From assembly GCA_027563935.2 (NCBI GenBank), contig JANVAS020000239.1:5332001-5396000 (forward strand): DNA of 64,000 nucleotides, given 5' to 3'. Below the pieces are notes generated by a model. That model did no database searches, was not told where the DNA came from, and worked only from the letters and a program-made list of their open reading frames with translations. The position numbers were made by a program, and so were the translations under genes. This document shows, one piece after another, positions 10,645 through 21,725 of this stretch (position 1 is its first letter; each line of letters begins with the position of its first letter). This DNA comes from Costus lasius (taxonomy: Eukaryota; Streptophyta; Magnoliopsida; Zingiberales; Costaceae).

Positions 10645-12328
10645 TATTGGGGTATGCCCTTAAGGCTAATGTTTGAGGCCTGTGGGAATGTATCTGTATC
10701 ATGTAATAAACTCTTATGTTTATAAAGGCATGGTTGTTATTCAGTTAGCTACATTGTCTGCTGCAATATATGTTCTTCTGAATAATGTCTCAAAGCTGTT
10801 CAGCTAGGCTGACGTGCTATAAGTCCTTAGTCGAGATATCTTGGTGAACATGAGACAGCCTTGATATGATTGAGACTAATATGTGTTCTAATCTTATAGG
10901 ATGCTTCGAGCATGGAATAAGGTGTAGACTCATGGGTACATTGGATGTACTGGACAGACCCTACAAGGATGTTCAATTGTTTGTCACAATGTGAATATTC
11001 CTTGAGTGAGACAAGTGGCACATTTCCTCTGACTTGAGATCACTTGTGTTTTCTAAATGATGATTGTCATTGTTTTGAGATAGTTCAATATCATTTGAAA
11101 CATAATGATTATAGACTATCTTGGATGGTGAACTTGAATCAGGTTATGGCACTAGTGATAGACATAGGATTGCCGTCTCCTTGTTTAAGGAGTGTGATGT
11201 TCTAAAGGGGCCCCCTGGATGAGATGATTGAGAGAGTGTATGGCCATACCCAGATGACTATGTTCATCTGATCTAATCATGCTTATCATATTGGAGTTAC
11301 AGGCTTGACAGGCTTGTCCAATAAGAACATCCAGTGGCAAAGGAATTATGCATGCCTTGTGAATTGATTCACACTTGTGCTGTGTTTTGGGTGTAGTCTT
11401 GGAAGACTCTTTCCTTTATATCGGGAGACAGTGATGTGTTGCTAGATACCCCTCACTGATCGTGATAATGAGAATTATCGTTACCGACATTTAGAGGAAA
11501 CCCTCAGGGTCACACAATTTGATGATATGGCTTACTTAAGTCAGATCGTGTGGACTGAATTGTTTGGGTTCAGTTTAAAGGGATTTAATCTCTGATTGTA
11601 AGTGAGATCTGGTCTGATCATGTTTGATTGATTAGGGCTTGAGATCGGTAAGCTTCGATCGAGAGAATGGATGCTCGATCGGTGAGATCAGGAGCATCAG
11701 GAGATGAACGGTTAGATCTGGAGCCTTAGGGTTTATTTGAGATCTAGACCATAATGCTTGGGTTAATTGGTCTTGGACCAAACCGAATTGAACCAGCTCG
11801 TTAAGGTGAGCGCATGGTTCAATCTAAGAGAAGTTTGCGATTGGGGTAAACCCATGATCGCAAGTGGAAGTGTGACTTTCTATTTTTAGAAAGCATGATC
11901 ACTTACGTGACCACGCCTCTTGTTTTTCACTTCCTCACGCTTTTGTCGCCGCTCAAGCATTCGAGGCTTGCACTCTCGTGAGCACAAGGGCTTGACGAGA
12001 AGAGGAGAAAAGCATCGCCAAGTAATCAACTCTCCTTCCCTTTCCATTCGATCAAGGATACTTGGATGATCCTTGCTAGCACAAGGGACGACAAGAAGGA
12101 GCCAAGCTTCATCTTGTGTGTGACGATTTGGAGAAGATCTTCTTTGGTCTTTGCTTCCAAGGCGCCATCCAATCGATGGCCATGGTATGAATCACATCCT
12201 ATTTATTTAAGCTTTCAAAGTTGATCATCTTATACATGCTTTGCGACTCTTGAAACCCCCTTCCGCTGCTATATTCCCTTATATGCGCCATGCTGGGTTT
12301 CGCCCCCCTCTCGAAAGGGGTCCCTACA
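10645..12328 (+). repeat. copia-A 3' LTR
   Basis: 1684 bp, near-identical to the 5' LTR. Its first bases read TATTGGGG where the 5' copy has TGTTGGGG, so the conserved terminal TG has become TA at this internal junction. The outer end retains CCCTACA and the CAATC duplication. Confidence 0.93.
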
Positions 12329-13919
12329 CAATCATGCAGGGATCAATCCTCGCTTTTGCGCAAGATCTATCCCAACACTAAAGATAAGTAAATCATCAAT
12401 CAAAGAATTCAAAGATTACTTTCGTGCATCCAAATTCTAAGTTGATTGTCTCGAGTGGAATCTCAAGGATCACTTTCCGACGACTCGATCCTGACTTTCG
12501 AGCAAGATCAAATCAAGCCTCATACAATAACTCAACCCTAGATTCAAATTATCATCATGGCAATAAAATCACTAAAATCAAATAATAAGAACTAACCTAA
12601 GAGAGTTCCTAACATGCAATTCTAGGGTTCCAAGTTCTCAAGCAAGTCACCTTTTAGTCCTTATTGGGAGAGCTCTAAAACATGAATAATAACATCAATC
12701 TATGGAGAATCAAAGTGCAATTATTCACATAAGTAAAATTATCATCATAAAACTATTCTGACGAAAATAAGAGTTATCTAATCATTAAGAAATCAGAGTG
12801 AATTACACCCATGTCCCAAATATGATTAAGCTAGCATGGAAAGAGAAATACAATATGCCATAGCATCAAAGTGTTCAAAAATCAAAGAAGAAGAAGAAAC
12901 AACAATACAACACAGCTGTAATAGAAAATACAGCCGTAATTTGCCTCCAAAACACGCTGTGAACAGTGTCGTGCCCCTTCTTTCATTGATTCCTCCTCCG
13001 ATTGAACTTCTTTTCCTCCGAAATCCTAACCAGGCGAAGCTTCTGCATGAAAATCATGGCCTGAGGTGCTCTCTCTGCCTCTCGGCACGAGGCCAAACCC
13101 TAACCACCTCTCTGTCAATTGCTCCCTCAATACTGGATTCAAATTGGTCCTTTCACTTCGTGTGTCTTCCCATCTTTAAGACAAGTCCGCAGCATCTTTC
13201 GTATCTCAATTTGGAGGTCTGGATCAAAAGTTATGATCCGGACAAATTTCAGGCCCGTAAAAATCGTGTTTTTGAATGGAAATTACAGCCGTAAACTATT
13301 TTATGGCAATGCCGTATTTTGGTTCTGTAAACCTTGTGTCAAAATTACGGCCCGTAAAAGTTATTTTTACAGTGCCGTAAAATCTGACGAGTTCTCTGGT
13401 CTGAAATCTCTGATAAATATGGCACCGTGTAATTCGGCAAAAGTCTGAAATGAGCAAAAGTCTGACGAGTTCTCTGGTCTGAAATCAGCAGAAGTCTCTA
13501 GTTTGAAACGCTATAAAATACGGCCTGTGTAATTCTTTACGGTGGTGCCGTAAAATCAGGAAAATCTTCTGTTCGGAATTTCTCCAAATTACGGTAGTGG
13601 CTCAATATTACGGTATCGTACGAAAATACGGTACCGTAATATAAATTACGGCACTACCGTATTTTGGGGGGTTACTCTATTTTGCGTAAAATTTGTCGGG
13701 TGATCTCCTCTTGATGGCAGTAACTCTTCTATGTCGTTGATTTTGCTTGAAAATGCCTCAAAATAGTGCATTTTTACCTGAAAATCATGAAAAACTAAAA
13801 TAGAAGTAGATTTTGCAATATTTAATGAATTCTGCATAAAAACAAGTAAAAGATTCTCAATTTAGCTTGAAAAGATATCTAAAATGATACAAAATATACT
13901 ATATATTTTGGTGTCATCA

Positions 13920-14751
13920 AAATACATAAGGCTCAAATTTTGCTTGTCCTCAAGAAAAAATCAAAAGTTGATTAAAAGAATAACCTTTTCATGCTCAATA
14001 AATTTCTAAAATACAACCATCAATGAAAAATTCCATCAATTGTTTCACAAAACTTCAAATAAACATATCATTCTTAGAATTCAATCCTCTAGATCCACAA
14101 CTCAATTAAATAAAACTTTGCAACTTGTATAATAAATAGAATTTTCAATCTCATGATTTCACCTAGTTTTCAGTTCAAATCTTCATGCTTTTGTTTACAG
14201 TAATTAGGTTTCCAAGATCTTTTTCCAAACATAATTTTTTTTATGCATTTTGTTTATTTTTGTAAAGATGACATGTACCCACTTAGATACACACTTTTTA
14301 TTTTTGACTTCAACCCTTGTCTTTGGTACCACTATCAATTTTACACAGTGCCAAGTAGAGGAGTCTTATTCTTTTTATCTCTCATTATTTTTCATGCATA
14401 GACTTCAACCCATGTCTTAGGTACTACTATCAATTTTACATAGTGCCAAGTAGGGGAGTCTCTCACTATTTTTATGGATCCTGGATTCTTATTTCCCAAC
14501 AAATAGCAAGATAGACTAAACATCTACTAGGTTGATCAATTCATCTCAATTCTCAAATCATACTCATATACTCATTTTATTTATAGGAGTAGTTTCACCT
14601 TTAGATCTTATTCCTCAAATAATACATCTACCCAAAATTTCATGCATCAACCAATGTCAAATTTCAAAGATAGATATGCATTGAAGAAATTAATCTAACA
14701 TGAAAGGGTTTTTCTCTAATCATGAATTTGAATCCATTCATCATCAACCAA
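13920..14751 (-). other. A2 interior, 3' end (non-coding)
   Basis: No coding frame was recognised. On the minus strand this is the tail before the 3' LTR, with CTTGAGGACAAGC about 35 bases from the LTR. It contains a direct repeat of about 60 bp (14306-14365 and 14401-14460, period about 95 bp). It is interrupted at 14751 by element C, whose ACCAA duplication occupies 14747-14751. Confidence 0.6.
14306..14460. repeat. Two-copy direct repeat in the A2 tail
   Basis: Both copies begin GACTTCAACCC and end GGAGTC (14306-14365 and 14401-14460), with about seven differences. The GTGCCAAGTAG core is kept in both. Confidence 0.75.
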
Positions 14752-17049
14752 TGGTGTAGGGGGGGAGCATGCAATTTGGGCTAGCATGAAAACATGAATC
14801 TAAGGAAAACAAGCTAGCATGCGAGGTTATCTAACAGGGCTTTCAAAAATATGTTTTTGGTATTTTAGATAAAAATGAAGATTAATATGCTACTAAATTA
14901 TATGCTAGATAATATTTGACCTAAGCATGCAATTATAAACTACAAAATAAATTACAACTAGCATGCTCTTACAAACAAAACTATAACTAAACATGTGGTT
15001 AACTACTCTATGGCTAAACATGCATTTCTAAAACATTAAAAGATAATATTGTAAGAAGCGCTCACCATGCGATCCTTGAGAATAGAAGGATCGTCCTTCC
15101 CGATCTTCAACGGTCCTACTCTGATGGAAGGAGTTGCTTCATTACAAACACACCAACACAACAAACCCAAACATGCTTGGGTATAATGTTATTAAATGGC
15201 ACTTACAATGAAATTTCAAGAGGGGAGGTTAAGCCTCCAAATTCCTCATGCTAACAAGATCAAACAAACTACTTAACTAATCTAATTAAAGATGATGTGT
15301 TGCTCAAGTCTTGGATTGAGAAGGCCTTGTAAGTTTCGGCCATGAATGATTCCTTGGAGATGTCTCATGTTATGGAGTCCCTTTTGATGCCGAGAGCTTC
15401 AAGAAACAAAGAAGAGTCTATTAGTGAAAGATTATACAAGTAAACATAAACTAGAGGCAAGTTGAAGTGTTCTCGGTTGATGTTTCTCCAAGTTATAGTG
15501 GAGGAGATCCTTAATGTTGAAGATGCGCCACTTGAGGTTGCTTGATCCTTGAGATGAAGGGATCCTATCCTTTGCGTCACCTACAAGATTCAACAAGTTA
15601 AACAAAGATGAACCAAGCAAATAATAACAAGAGTAAGATAGAGAGGCTTGGCCGATTGAGTGTCTTGAAGGAGTTGATTCATGGATGTTCTCTTGGAGAT
15701 ATAGTTCCTTGGAGAGTGGTTGAAGATCTTTGTGCTAAGTGTTGATGAAGGAGATGGGCTAGATGCGCCAAGGGTTGGTGAAGAGGATGTAGATGCGCCA
15801 AGATGGTGAAAAGATCCTTTGAAGAGAAGAAGCGCCACTTGTTGAGATGTTGATGGAGATGCGCCACAAGAGGTTGAAGAAGATGGAGGTGCGCCCCTTG
15901 TTGGTTAAAGAAGATGATCCAAGCGCCAAGTTGATGGAGATGTCTTTGAAGAAACGGTTAGCGAAGGGAACCTTGGCCCTTGGGGAAGAAGGGGAGATAG
16001 GTGACACAAGCACCTCAGATGAGAAGGGGAAAGGGGAGGGCGACACAAGCACCCAAGGTTGCTAGGCAACTAATCGACATTTCATTATCCAAATCTTGCT
16101 CCTCAACTTACATGCGATTACAAGTTTTGTAAAGCTTTTCCTTAACGTTACAAAAGGGCAAATAAAGAAAGAAATTATAGTCTTCAATGCTTTGTCGAGG
16201 CAATGGCTCCTTTGATTGTGATTTGGCTTTAAAACTTCCCATATTTGAGTGTGAACGCCAATTTGCTTGCTTGCTTGTCAATGCTTGGTCGAATTCATTT
16301 TGAAACATTCCCTTCTTTGGCTTGGACGAATATAGAATTCTCTTGGTGGCTTTGGGCGCATGCTTCTTTACTTGGGCGCCAAGAAAGGTGACAATACTTC
16401 CTTCTTTGGCCATGGATGATTTTCTCTTGATATGTGATCGGCTTGAATGTTGTGCTTGGACGAATTTCTTTTGAATTCTTCCCTTAAGTGGCTTCATGAG
16501 GTGGCAAGGCTTCCATGCTTGTCTTGGGCGAATTTGGAGAGGATTGATAGAATGGTTGGCTTGTTTCCTTCCATGGTGTGAACAACAATCCCATTAATTG
16601 CCTTCCTTGATTTTAGGGATTGGGATCTTGATTTTTTTCTTCTTTCATGGGCGCATATTGCTTGAGGTGGCTGAAATAATCCATGATTGATGAGGCATAC
16701 GAATTTGGAAAGGTGAGATGAACTCCTTTCATCTCAAGTCTTCACTTTGAGTGAGGCTTTGAAGTGACCTTCCATATTTGGAGCTAGCTTTGTTGAGTGA
16801 GCTTTGAGCTAGCCTTGAGCTTGTCCACATGACTTGTAAATGCTTATTACACTACTCCTACTATGATGCAACATTACCATGCACTAATCCTACCATGATG
16901 CAACATAATTTCCATAAAAGAAAAATACAAAACCTACCATATGTAGCTACATGATGCATGCAATGCAAGGGTGCCTTAGGGTACCCATAAACTAGGGTAG
17001 CCTTAAGCTCCACTTATATTTGCGAGGGTCATGGTCTCTACCCCCATCA
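14752..17049 (-). repeat. Element C 3' LTR
   Basis: 2298 bp. Every stretch compared with 19423-21720 was identical, including all short frames. The last 58 bp (plus coordinates 16992-17049) overlap the end of the element C ORF. GCGCC words recur about ten times between 15500 and 16400. Confidence 0.92.
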
Positions 17050-19238
17050 TTTCTCCCCGGGTGGAAAAAATTCTTCTCCGAAGAATTGTCCTTGCACGGG
17101 TGGAAATGTCTAGAGGTGGCCCATGTTAAATGTTCCTTGGTTAACCAAACTTCTTCACCATTGAAGTGGGTGAACAAGCCTTGGTTCACAAGGTTGGCCA
17201 TAGGCTCATGCACACAAAACATGTCTAAAAATTGGATGGGATACTCCACATTATAAGGTGTAGGGTTCCCGTACAGAAGTGGCATAGTAAAAGATGAGTA
17301 AACATATGAAGCATGCATATGAAGGTAAGAGCAAGAGTAAGCATTACAACCATAGAGACTTTGTTCTTCTATTCCTTGTTTTCTATCAAGTATTCCTACA
17401 ATGAATTCCCTTTCTCGGCCATGATGATTAGTATGCTTGCGGTAAGGGATTTGAGTGTCTAAGTATGCAGGAATAACAAAGTCTATGTGCTCAATAAATT
17501 TCAAAGCAATGTTATCTTTAGCATGCACAAGTTTGGTTGGCCCTAAGGGTGGTTTGAGGGTATGGGTAGAGGGACCTAAGAGACAAGATTCTATGATCAT
17601 TGGGTCATGGGGAAGAACTTCTAAGTCTAGAGGATGTCCTAAGGGGTGTGGCTTAGGATCTAAGTCTTCCTTAATGGTGGGGGATCCTAACTCATGTGGT
17701 TTGAGATCTAAGGATGAAGGATCCTCTATGTATAAGGGTTGGGTTTCTAGTGGGTCTAGGCCTAAGTTGGATGGTTCAGTGCTAGAGGCTTTAAAAGTGT
17801 TCAAAGGAGGGTTTAGGCAAGTTGTTTGGTCTACCTTAGTCTTAAGGTGTTCTCTGGGTATAGACAAATCATCCATGGTGAATGGTCCAAACTTAGGTTG
17901 AGTTAAGCCTAAAATGTGATGGTCCTCTATTTGAAGGTGTTGGTTCTCTAAAGTGTCTAAAGGTTCATCTAAACTTTCATTAGAGTCAAGTGGCATGGAA
18001 CTTAAGGGTTCACTGCCTATGAAAGGGTCTTCTAGAGTTTGCCCTACGTCATGAAGGGTATGCTCACATGGTTCAAGTGTTTGATCTAGACATGGGAGCT
18101 CCTTAGGTTGAGGTACACTAATCTTGTTGGTCACTAAGGGTAGGGTAGTTTCCACTAAGTCTAGTCTCATATCATTGGGTTCATATTCTTCCTTAGGTGG
18201 TGCAAGTTTACCTAGATCAAAGGTGCCTACGGGTGGGAGACATTTAGTTTGATCTAAGGTTGGTCCTAAGGTTTGACTAGTGGAATCCCCTAAGAGTTGG
18301 TTGCACTCCATGAGTTCAAGAGGAAGTGTGGTCATCCTAGGGTCAAGTGAGGTAGTAGGTTGACTACTTGGTTCAGGAGTGTTTGGGTCTGGACCTTGAC
18401 AAGGTTTATGGCCAACTATAGGAACTAGGTCTACCTTGGGATCACTAGGTAGCTTGGAAAGACCTATGACTTTTGGTTCAAGTTGGTTCCTAGGCATATC
18501 ATCTAAGGTAAAAGGTCCAAATTGAAGTTGAGGCATGTCTAGAGGGGTCTCTAAAGGTGACTTAGGGCTAGTTTGACTATCAGACAAGTCAACTAATGGG
18601 GCCCTAATATTGGATCTAGACTCATCTAGGGGTATGTTTGGAATTGTTGGAGGTAGCTCAGGGTCTAAGGTTGGGCTTGTCTCTAAGAGGGTTGGAGGGT
18701 TGGCTACCTTAGGAGTTCTAGGTTTAGACCTTTTGATCTTAATCTTAGGGTCATGACACCTTAAGATATAGGAGTCATCTTGTCTTTGGTGGTACCCTTT
18801 AACATCATCTAACCATGGTTCTCCTAGGTGGACATGGTATGTACCTTCTAGGGGTAAGACATCACACCAAGTTTCTAGTAGGATACCAAATCCAATAGGC
18901 ACAAGGCACATATGTTTAACTAAGGTTTTGGTTCCATTATCTCTAGTAATAGTGTAAGGGTATAGTTTAAGCTTGGTGACAAGGCCAAATCTTTCAATGG
19001 CACTAGGGGTTATGAAGTTGAACCCTATGGATTTATCTATGGCAACCTTACACATTTTATCTCCTATTTTGATGATGGTGTGAAAAAAATCATTCCTAAG
19101 GTTGATCCTATAGGTTGGAAGTCTCTCTAAGAATAGTTCGTAGGATTTGTCTAGTCTAGTCATTGTCTCTTCAAACATTTTGGCAGTGTCATTAGGTTTG
19201 GAGTAGTTATTGTGATTTATGCCATATCTAGTAGTCAT
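16992..19238 (-). CDS. Element C ORF: retropepsin-like domain plus proline-rich region (748 codons)
   Basis: The only long frame in element C, intact from ATG to stop. Residues about 62-146 resemble the protease region of plant gypsy elements: CKVAID near 63-68, a following hydrophobic FNFITPSAIERFGL stretch, PYTI near 94, CLVPIGFG near 111, WCDVLPLEG near 124 and HLGEPWLDD near 137. The catalytic D-S/T-G is D-K-S (68-70), so peptidase activity is doubtful. Residues about 180-600 are rich in P, L, D and T and include two copies of an FGPFT(L/M)DD motif (about 243 and 470). The C-terminal 130 residues hold YNVEYPIQFLDMF and FFHPGRNDGG. The frame crosses the polypurine tract and stops inside the 3' LTR. 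Family-level homology covers only the protease part; the rest is unrecognised. Confidence 0.75.
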   Translation of the reverse strand: MTTRYGINHNNYSKPNDTAKMFEETMTRLDKSYELFLERLPTYRINLRNDFFHTIIKIGDKMCKVAIDKSIGFNFITPSAIERFGLVTKLKLYPYTITRDNGTKTLVKHMCLVPIGFGILLETWCDVLPLEGTYHVHLGEPWLDDVKGYHQRQDDSYILRCHDPKIKIKRSKPRTPKVANPPTLLETSPTLDPELPPTIPNIPLDESRSNIRAPLVDLSDSQTSPKSPLETPLDMPQLQFGPFTLDDMPRNQLEPKVIGLSKLPSDPKVDLVPIVGHKPCQGPDPNTPEPSSQPTTSLDPRMTTLPLELMECNQLLGDSTSQTLGPTLDQTKCLPPVGTFDLGKLAPPKEEYEPNDMRLDLVETTLPLVTNKISVPQPKELPCLDQTLEPCEHTLHDVGQTLEDPFIGSEPLSSMPLDSNESLDEPLDTLENQHLQIEDHHILGLTQPKFGPFTMDDLSIPREHLKTKVDQTTCLNPPLNTFKASSTEPSNLGLDPLETQPLYIEDPSSLDLKPHELGSPTIKEDLDPKPHPLGHPLDLEVLPHDPMIIESCLLGPSTHTLKPPLGPTKLVHAKDNIALKFIEHIDFVIPAYLDTQIPYRKHTNHHGREREFIVGILDRKQGIEEQSLYGCNAYSCSYLHMHASYVYSSFTMPLLYGNPTPYNVEYPIQFLDMFCVHEPMANLVNQGLFTHFNGEEVWLTKEHLTWATSRHFHPCKDNSSEKNFFHPGRNDGGRDHDPRKYKWSLRLP

Positions 19239-19406
19239 GATGGGTTTACTTTTGAAAAACCAAATAGTTTTGAAAATAAGGCTCCTAAGAAGTGATATGA
19301 GTATAATAGTGTGTTATGAAATCAACTTCTTTAAAGCACCTAGGTCCAAGAAATGCCTTAGAATTCGAAAATTGGTTTTGGCTAAAAATCTATTCTAAGG
19401 TGTTTT

Positions 19407-19418
19407 GCTCTGATACCA
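19407..19418 (-). other. Element C primer binding site
   Basis: On the minus strand TGGTATCAGAGC lies four bases after the 5' LTR, a tRNA-Met type site like those of copia-A, copia-B and element E. Confidence 0.85.
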
Positions 19419-19422
19419 AAAC

Positions 19423-21720
19423 TGGTGTAGGGGGGGAGCATGCAATTTGGGCTAGCATGAAAACATGAATCTAAGGAAAACAAGCTAGCATGCGAGGTTA
19501 TCTAACAGGGCTTTCAAAAATATGTTTTTGGTATTTTAGATAAAAATGAAGATTAATATGCTACTAAATTATATGCTAGATAATATTTGACCTAAGCATG
19601 CAATTATAAACTACAAAATAAATTACAACTAGCATGCTCTTACAAACAAAACTATAACTAAACATGTGGTTAACTACTCTATGGCTAAACATGCATTTCT
19701 AAAACATTAAAAGATAATATTGTAAGAAGCGCTCACCATGCGATCCTTGAGAATAGAAGGATCGTCCTTCCCGATCTTCAACGGTCCTACTCTGATGGAA
19801 GGAGTTGCTTCATTACAAACACACCAACACAACAAACCCAAACATGCTTGGGTATAATGTTATTAAATGGCACTTACAATGAAATTTCAAGAGGGGAGGT
19901 TAAGCCTCCAAATTCCTCATGCTAACAAGATCAAACAAACTACTTAACTAATCTAATTAAAGATGATGTGTTGCTCAAGTCTTGGATTGAGAAGGCCTTG
20001 TAAGTTTCGGCCATGAATGATTCCTTGGAGATGTCTCATGTTATGGAGTCCCTTTTGATGCCGAGAGCTTCAAGAAACAAAGAAGAGTCTATTAGTGAAA
20101 GATTATACAAGTAAACATAAACTAGAGGCAAGTTGAAGTGTTCTCGGTTGATGTTTCTCCAAGTTATAGTGGAGGAGATCCTTAATGTTGAAGATGCGCC
20201 ACTTGAGGTTGCTTGATCCTTGAGATGAAGGGATCCTATCCTTTGCGTCACCTACAAGATTCAACAAGTTAAACAAAGATGAACCAAGCAAATAATAACA
20301 AGAGTAAGATAGAGAGGCTTGGCCGATTGAGTGTCTTGAAGGAGTTGATTCATGGATGTTCTCTTGGAGATATAGTTCCTTGGAGAGTGGTTGAAGATCT
20401 TTGTGCTAAGTGTTGATGAAGGAGATGGGCTAGATGCGCCAAGGGTTGGTGAAGAGGATGTAGATGCGCCAAGATGGTGAAAAGATCCTTTGAAGAGAAG
20501 AAGCGCCACTTGTTGAGATGTTGATGGAGATGCGCCACAAGAGGTTGAAGAAGATGGAGGTGCGCCCCTTGTTGGTTAAAGAAGATGATCCAAGCGCCAA
20601 GTTGATGGAGATGTCTTTGAAGAAACGGTTAGCGAAGGGAACCTTGGCCCTTGGGGAAGAAGGGGAGATAGGTGACACAAGCACCTCAGATGAGAAGGGG
20701 AAAGGGGAGGGCGACACAAGCACCCAAGGTTGCTAGGCAACTAATCGACATTTCATTATCCAAATCTTGCTCCTCAACTTACATGCGATTACAAGTTTTG
20801 TAAAGCTTTTCCTTAACGTTACAAAAGGGCAAATAAAGAAAGAAATTATAGTCTTCAATGCTTTGTCGAGGCAATGGCTCCTTTGATTGTGATTTGGCTT
20901 TAAAACTTCCCATATTTGAGTGTGAACGCCAATTTGCTTGCTTGCTTGTCAATGCTTGGTCGAATTCATTTTGAAACATTCCCTTCTTTGGCTTGGACGA
21001 ATATAGAATTCTCTTGGTGGCTTTGGGCGCATGCTTCTTTACTTGGGCGCCAAGAAAGGTGACAATACTTCCTTCTTTGGCCATGGATGATTTTCTCTTG
21101 ATATGTGATCGGCTTGAATGTTGTGCTTGGACGAATTTCTTTTGAATTCTTCCCTTAAGTGGCTTCATGAGGTGGCAAGGCTTCCATGCTTGTCTTGGGC
21201 GAATTTGGAGAGGATTGATAGAATGGTTGGCTTGTTTCCTTCCATGGTGTGAACAACAATCCCATTAATTGCCTTCCTTGATTTTAGGGATTGGGATCTT
21301 GATTTTTTTCTTCTTTCATGGGCGCATATTGCTTGAGGTGGCTGAAATAATCCATGATTGATGAGGCATACGAATTTGGAAAGGTGAGATGAACTCCTTT
21401 CATCTCAAGTCTTCACTTTGAGTGAGGCTTTGAAGTGACCTTCCATATTTGGAGCTAGCTTTGTTGAGTGAGCTTTGAGCTAGCCTTGAGCTTGTCCACA
21501 TGACTTGTAAATGCTTATTACACTACTCCTACTATGATGCAACATTACCATGCACTAATCCTACCATGATGCAACATAATTTCCATAAAAGAAAAATACA
21601 AAACCTACCATATGTAGCTACATGATGCATGCAATGCAAGGGTGCCTTAGGGTACCCATAAACTAGGGTAGCCTTAAGCTCCACTTATATTTGCGAGGGT
21701 CATGGTCTCTACCCCCATCA
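19423..21720 (-). repeat. Element C 5' LTR
   Basis: 2298 bp, apparently identical to 14752-17049. It ends at ACCCCCATCA and is followed by the ACCAA duplication. It carries the same GCGCC word cluster. Confidence 0.92.
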
Positions 21721-21725
21721 ACCAA

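Larger units (their letters stand above)
3223..12328 (+). mobile_element. copia-A: full-length, coding-complete Ty1-copia element
   Basis: This 9106-bp element is inserted in the A2 left LTR with a perfect CAATC duplication (3218-3222 and 12329-12333). The LTRs are 1684 bp each (3223-4906 and 10645-12328). The primer site TGGTATCAGAGC (4909-4920) matches the 3' end of initiator tRNA-Met. A long leader is followed by one intact gag-pol frame (6743-10624) and the polypurine tract AAGTGGGAGAT just before the 3' LTR. By eye the LTRs differ at about four positions, so insertion was recent. It is the best candidate in the window for a mobile or trans-acting element. Confidence 0.95.
2930..13919 (-). 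repeat. A2 3' LTR (left copy), split by copia-A
   Basis: The two parts, 2930-3222 and 12334-13919, total about 1879 bp against 1907 bp for the other LTR. This copy lacks about 42 bp present in the right copy near 25020-25060, and contains a small local duplication around 13450-13490. It carries CTTTCGTGCA-type motifs near its left end and the TTACGGC/GCCGTAA array at about 12900-13660. Several percent divergence from the right LTR marks A2 as much older than its nested guests. Confidence 0.85.
14752..21720 (-). mobile_element. Element C: non-autonomous LTR retrotransposon with a single protease-like ORF
   Basis: This 6969-bp element carries two 2298-bp LTRs (14752-17049 and 19423-21720) and a perfect ACCAA duplication (14747-14751 and 21721-21725). 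Read on the minus strand, the LTR runs from TGATGGGGGTAG to CTACACCA. The 5' LTR is followed by TTTTGGTATCAGAGC, a tRNA-Met primer site, and the 3' LTR is preceded by the purine run GGGGAGAAA. The 2.4-kb interior holds only one ORF (16992-19238). RT, RNase H and integrase are absent, so mobility must have been supplied in trans. Confidence 0.9.

Noticed and set aside
12836..13448. Two overlapping open frames (152 and 109 codons)
   Set aside because: They lie within the A2 left LTR and their text comes from the TTACGGC array; counterparts in the other LTR are broken.
17455..17901. 148-codon plus-strand frame
   Set aside because: Antisense shadow of the proline-rich part of the element C ORF.
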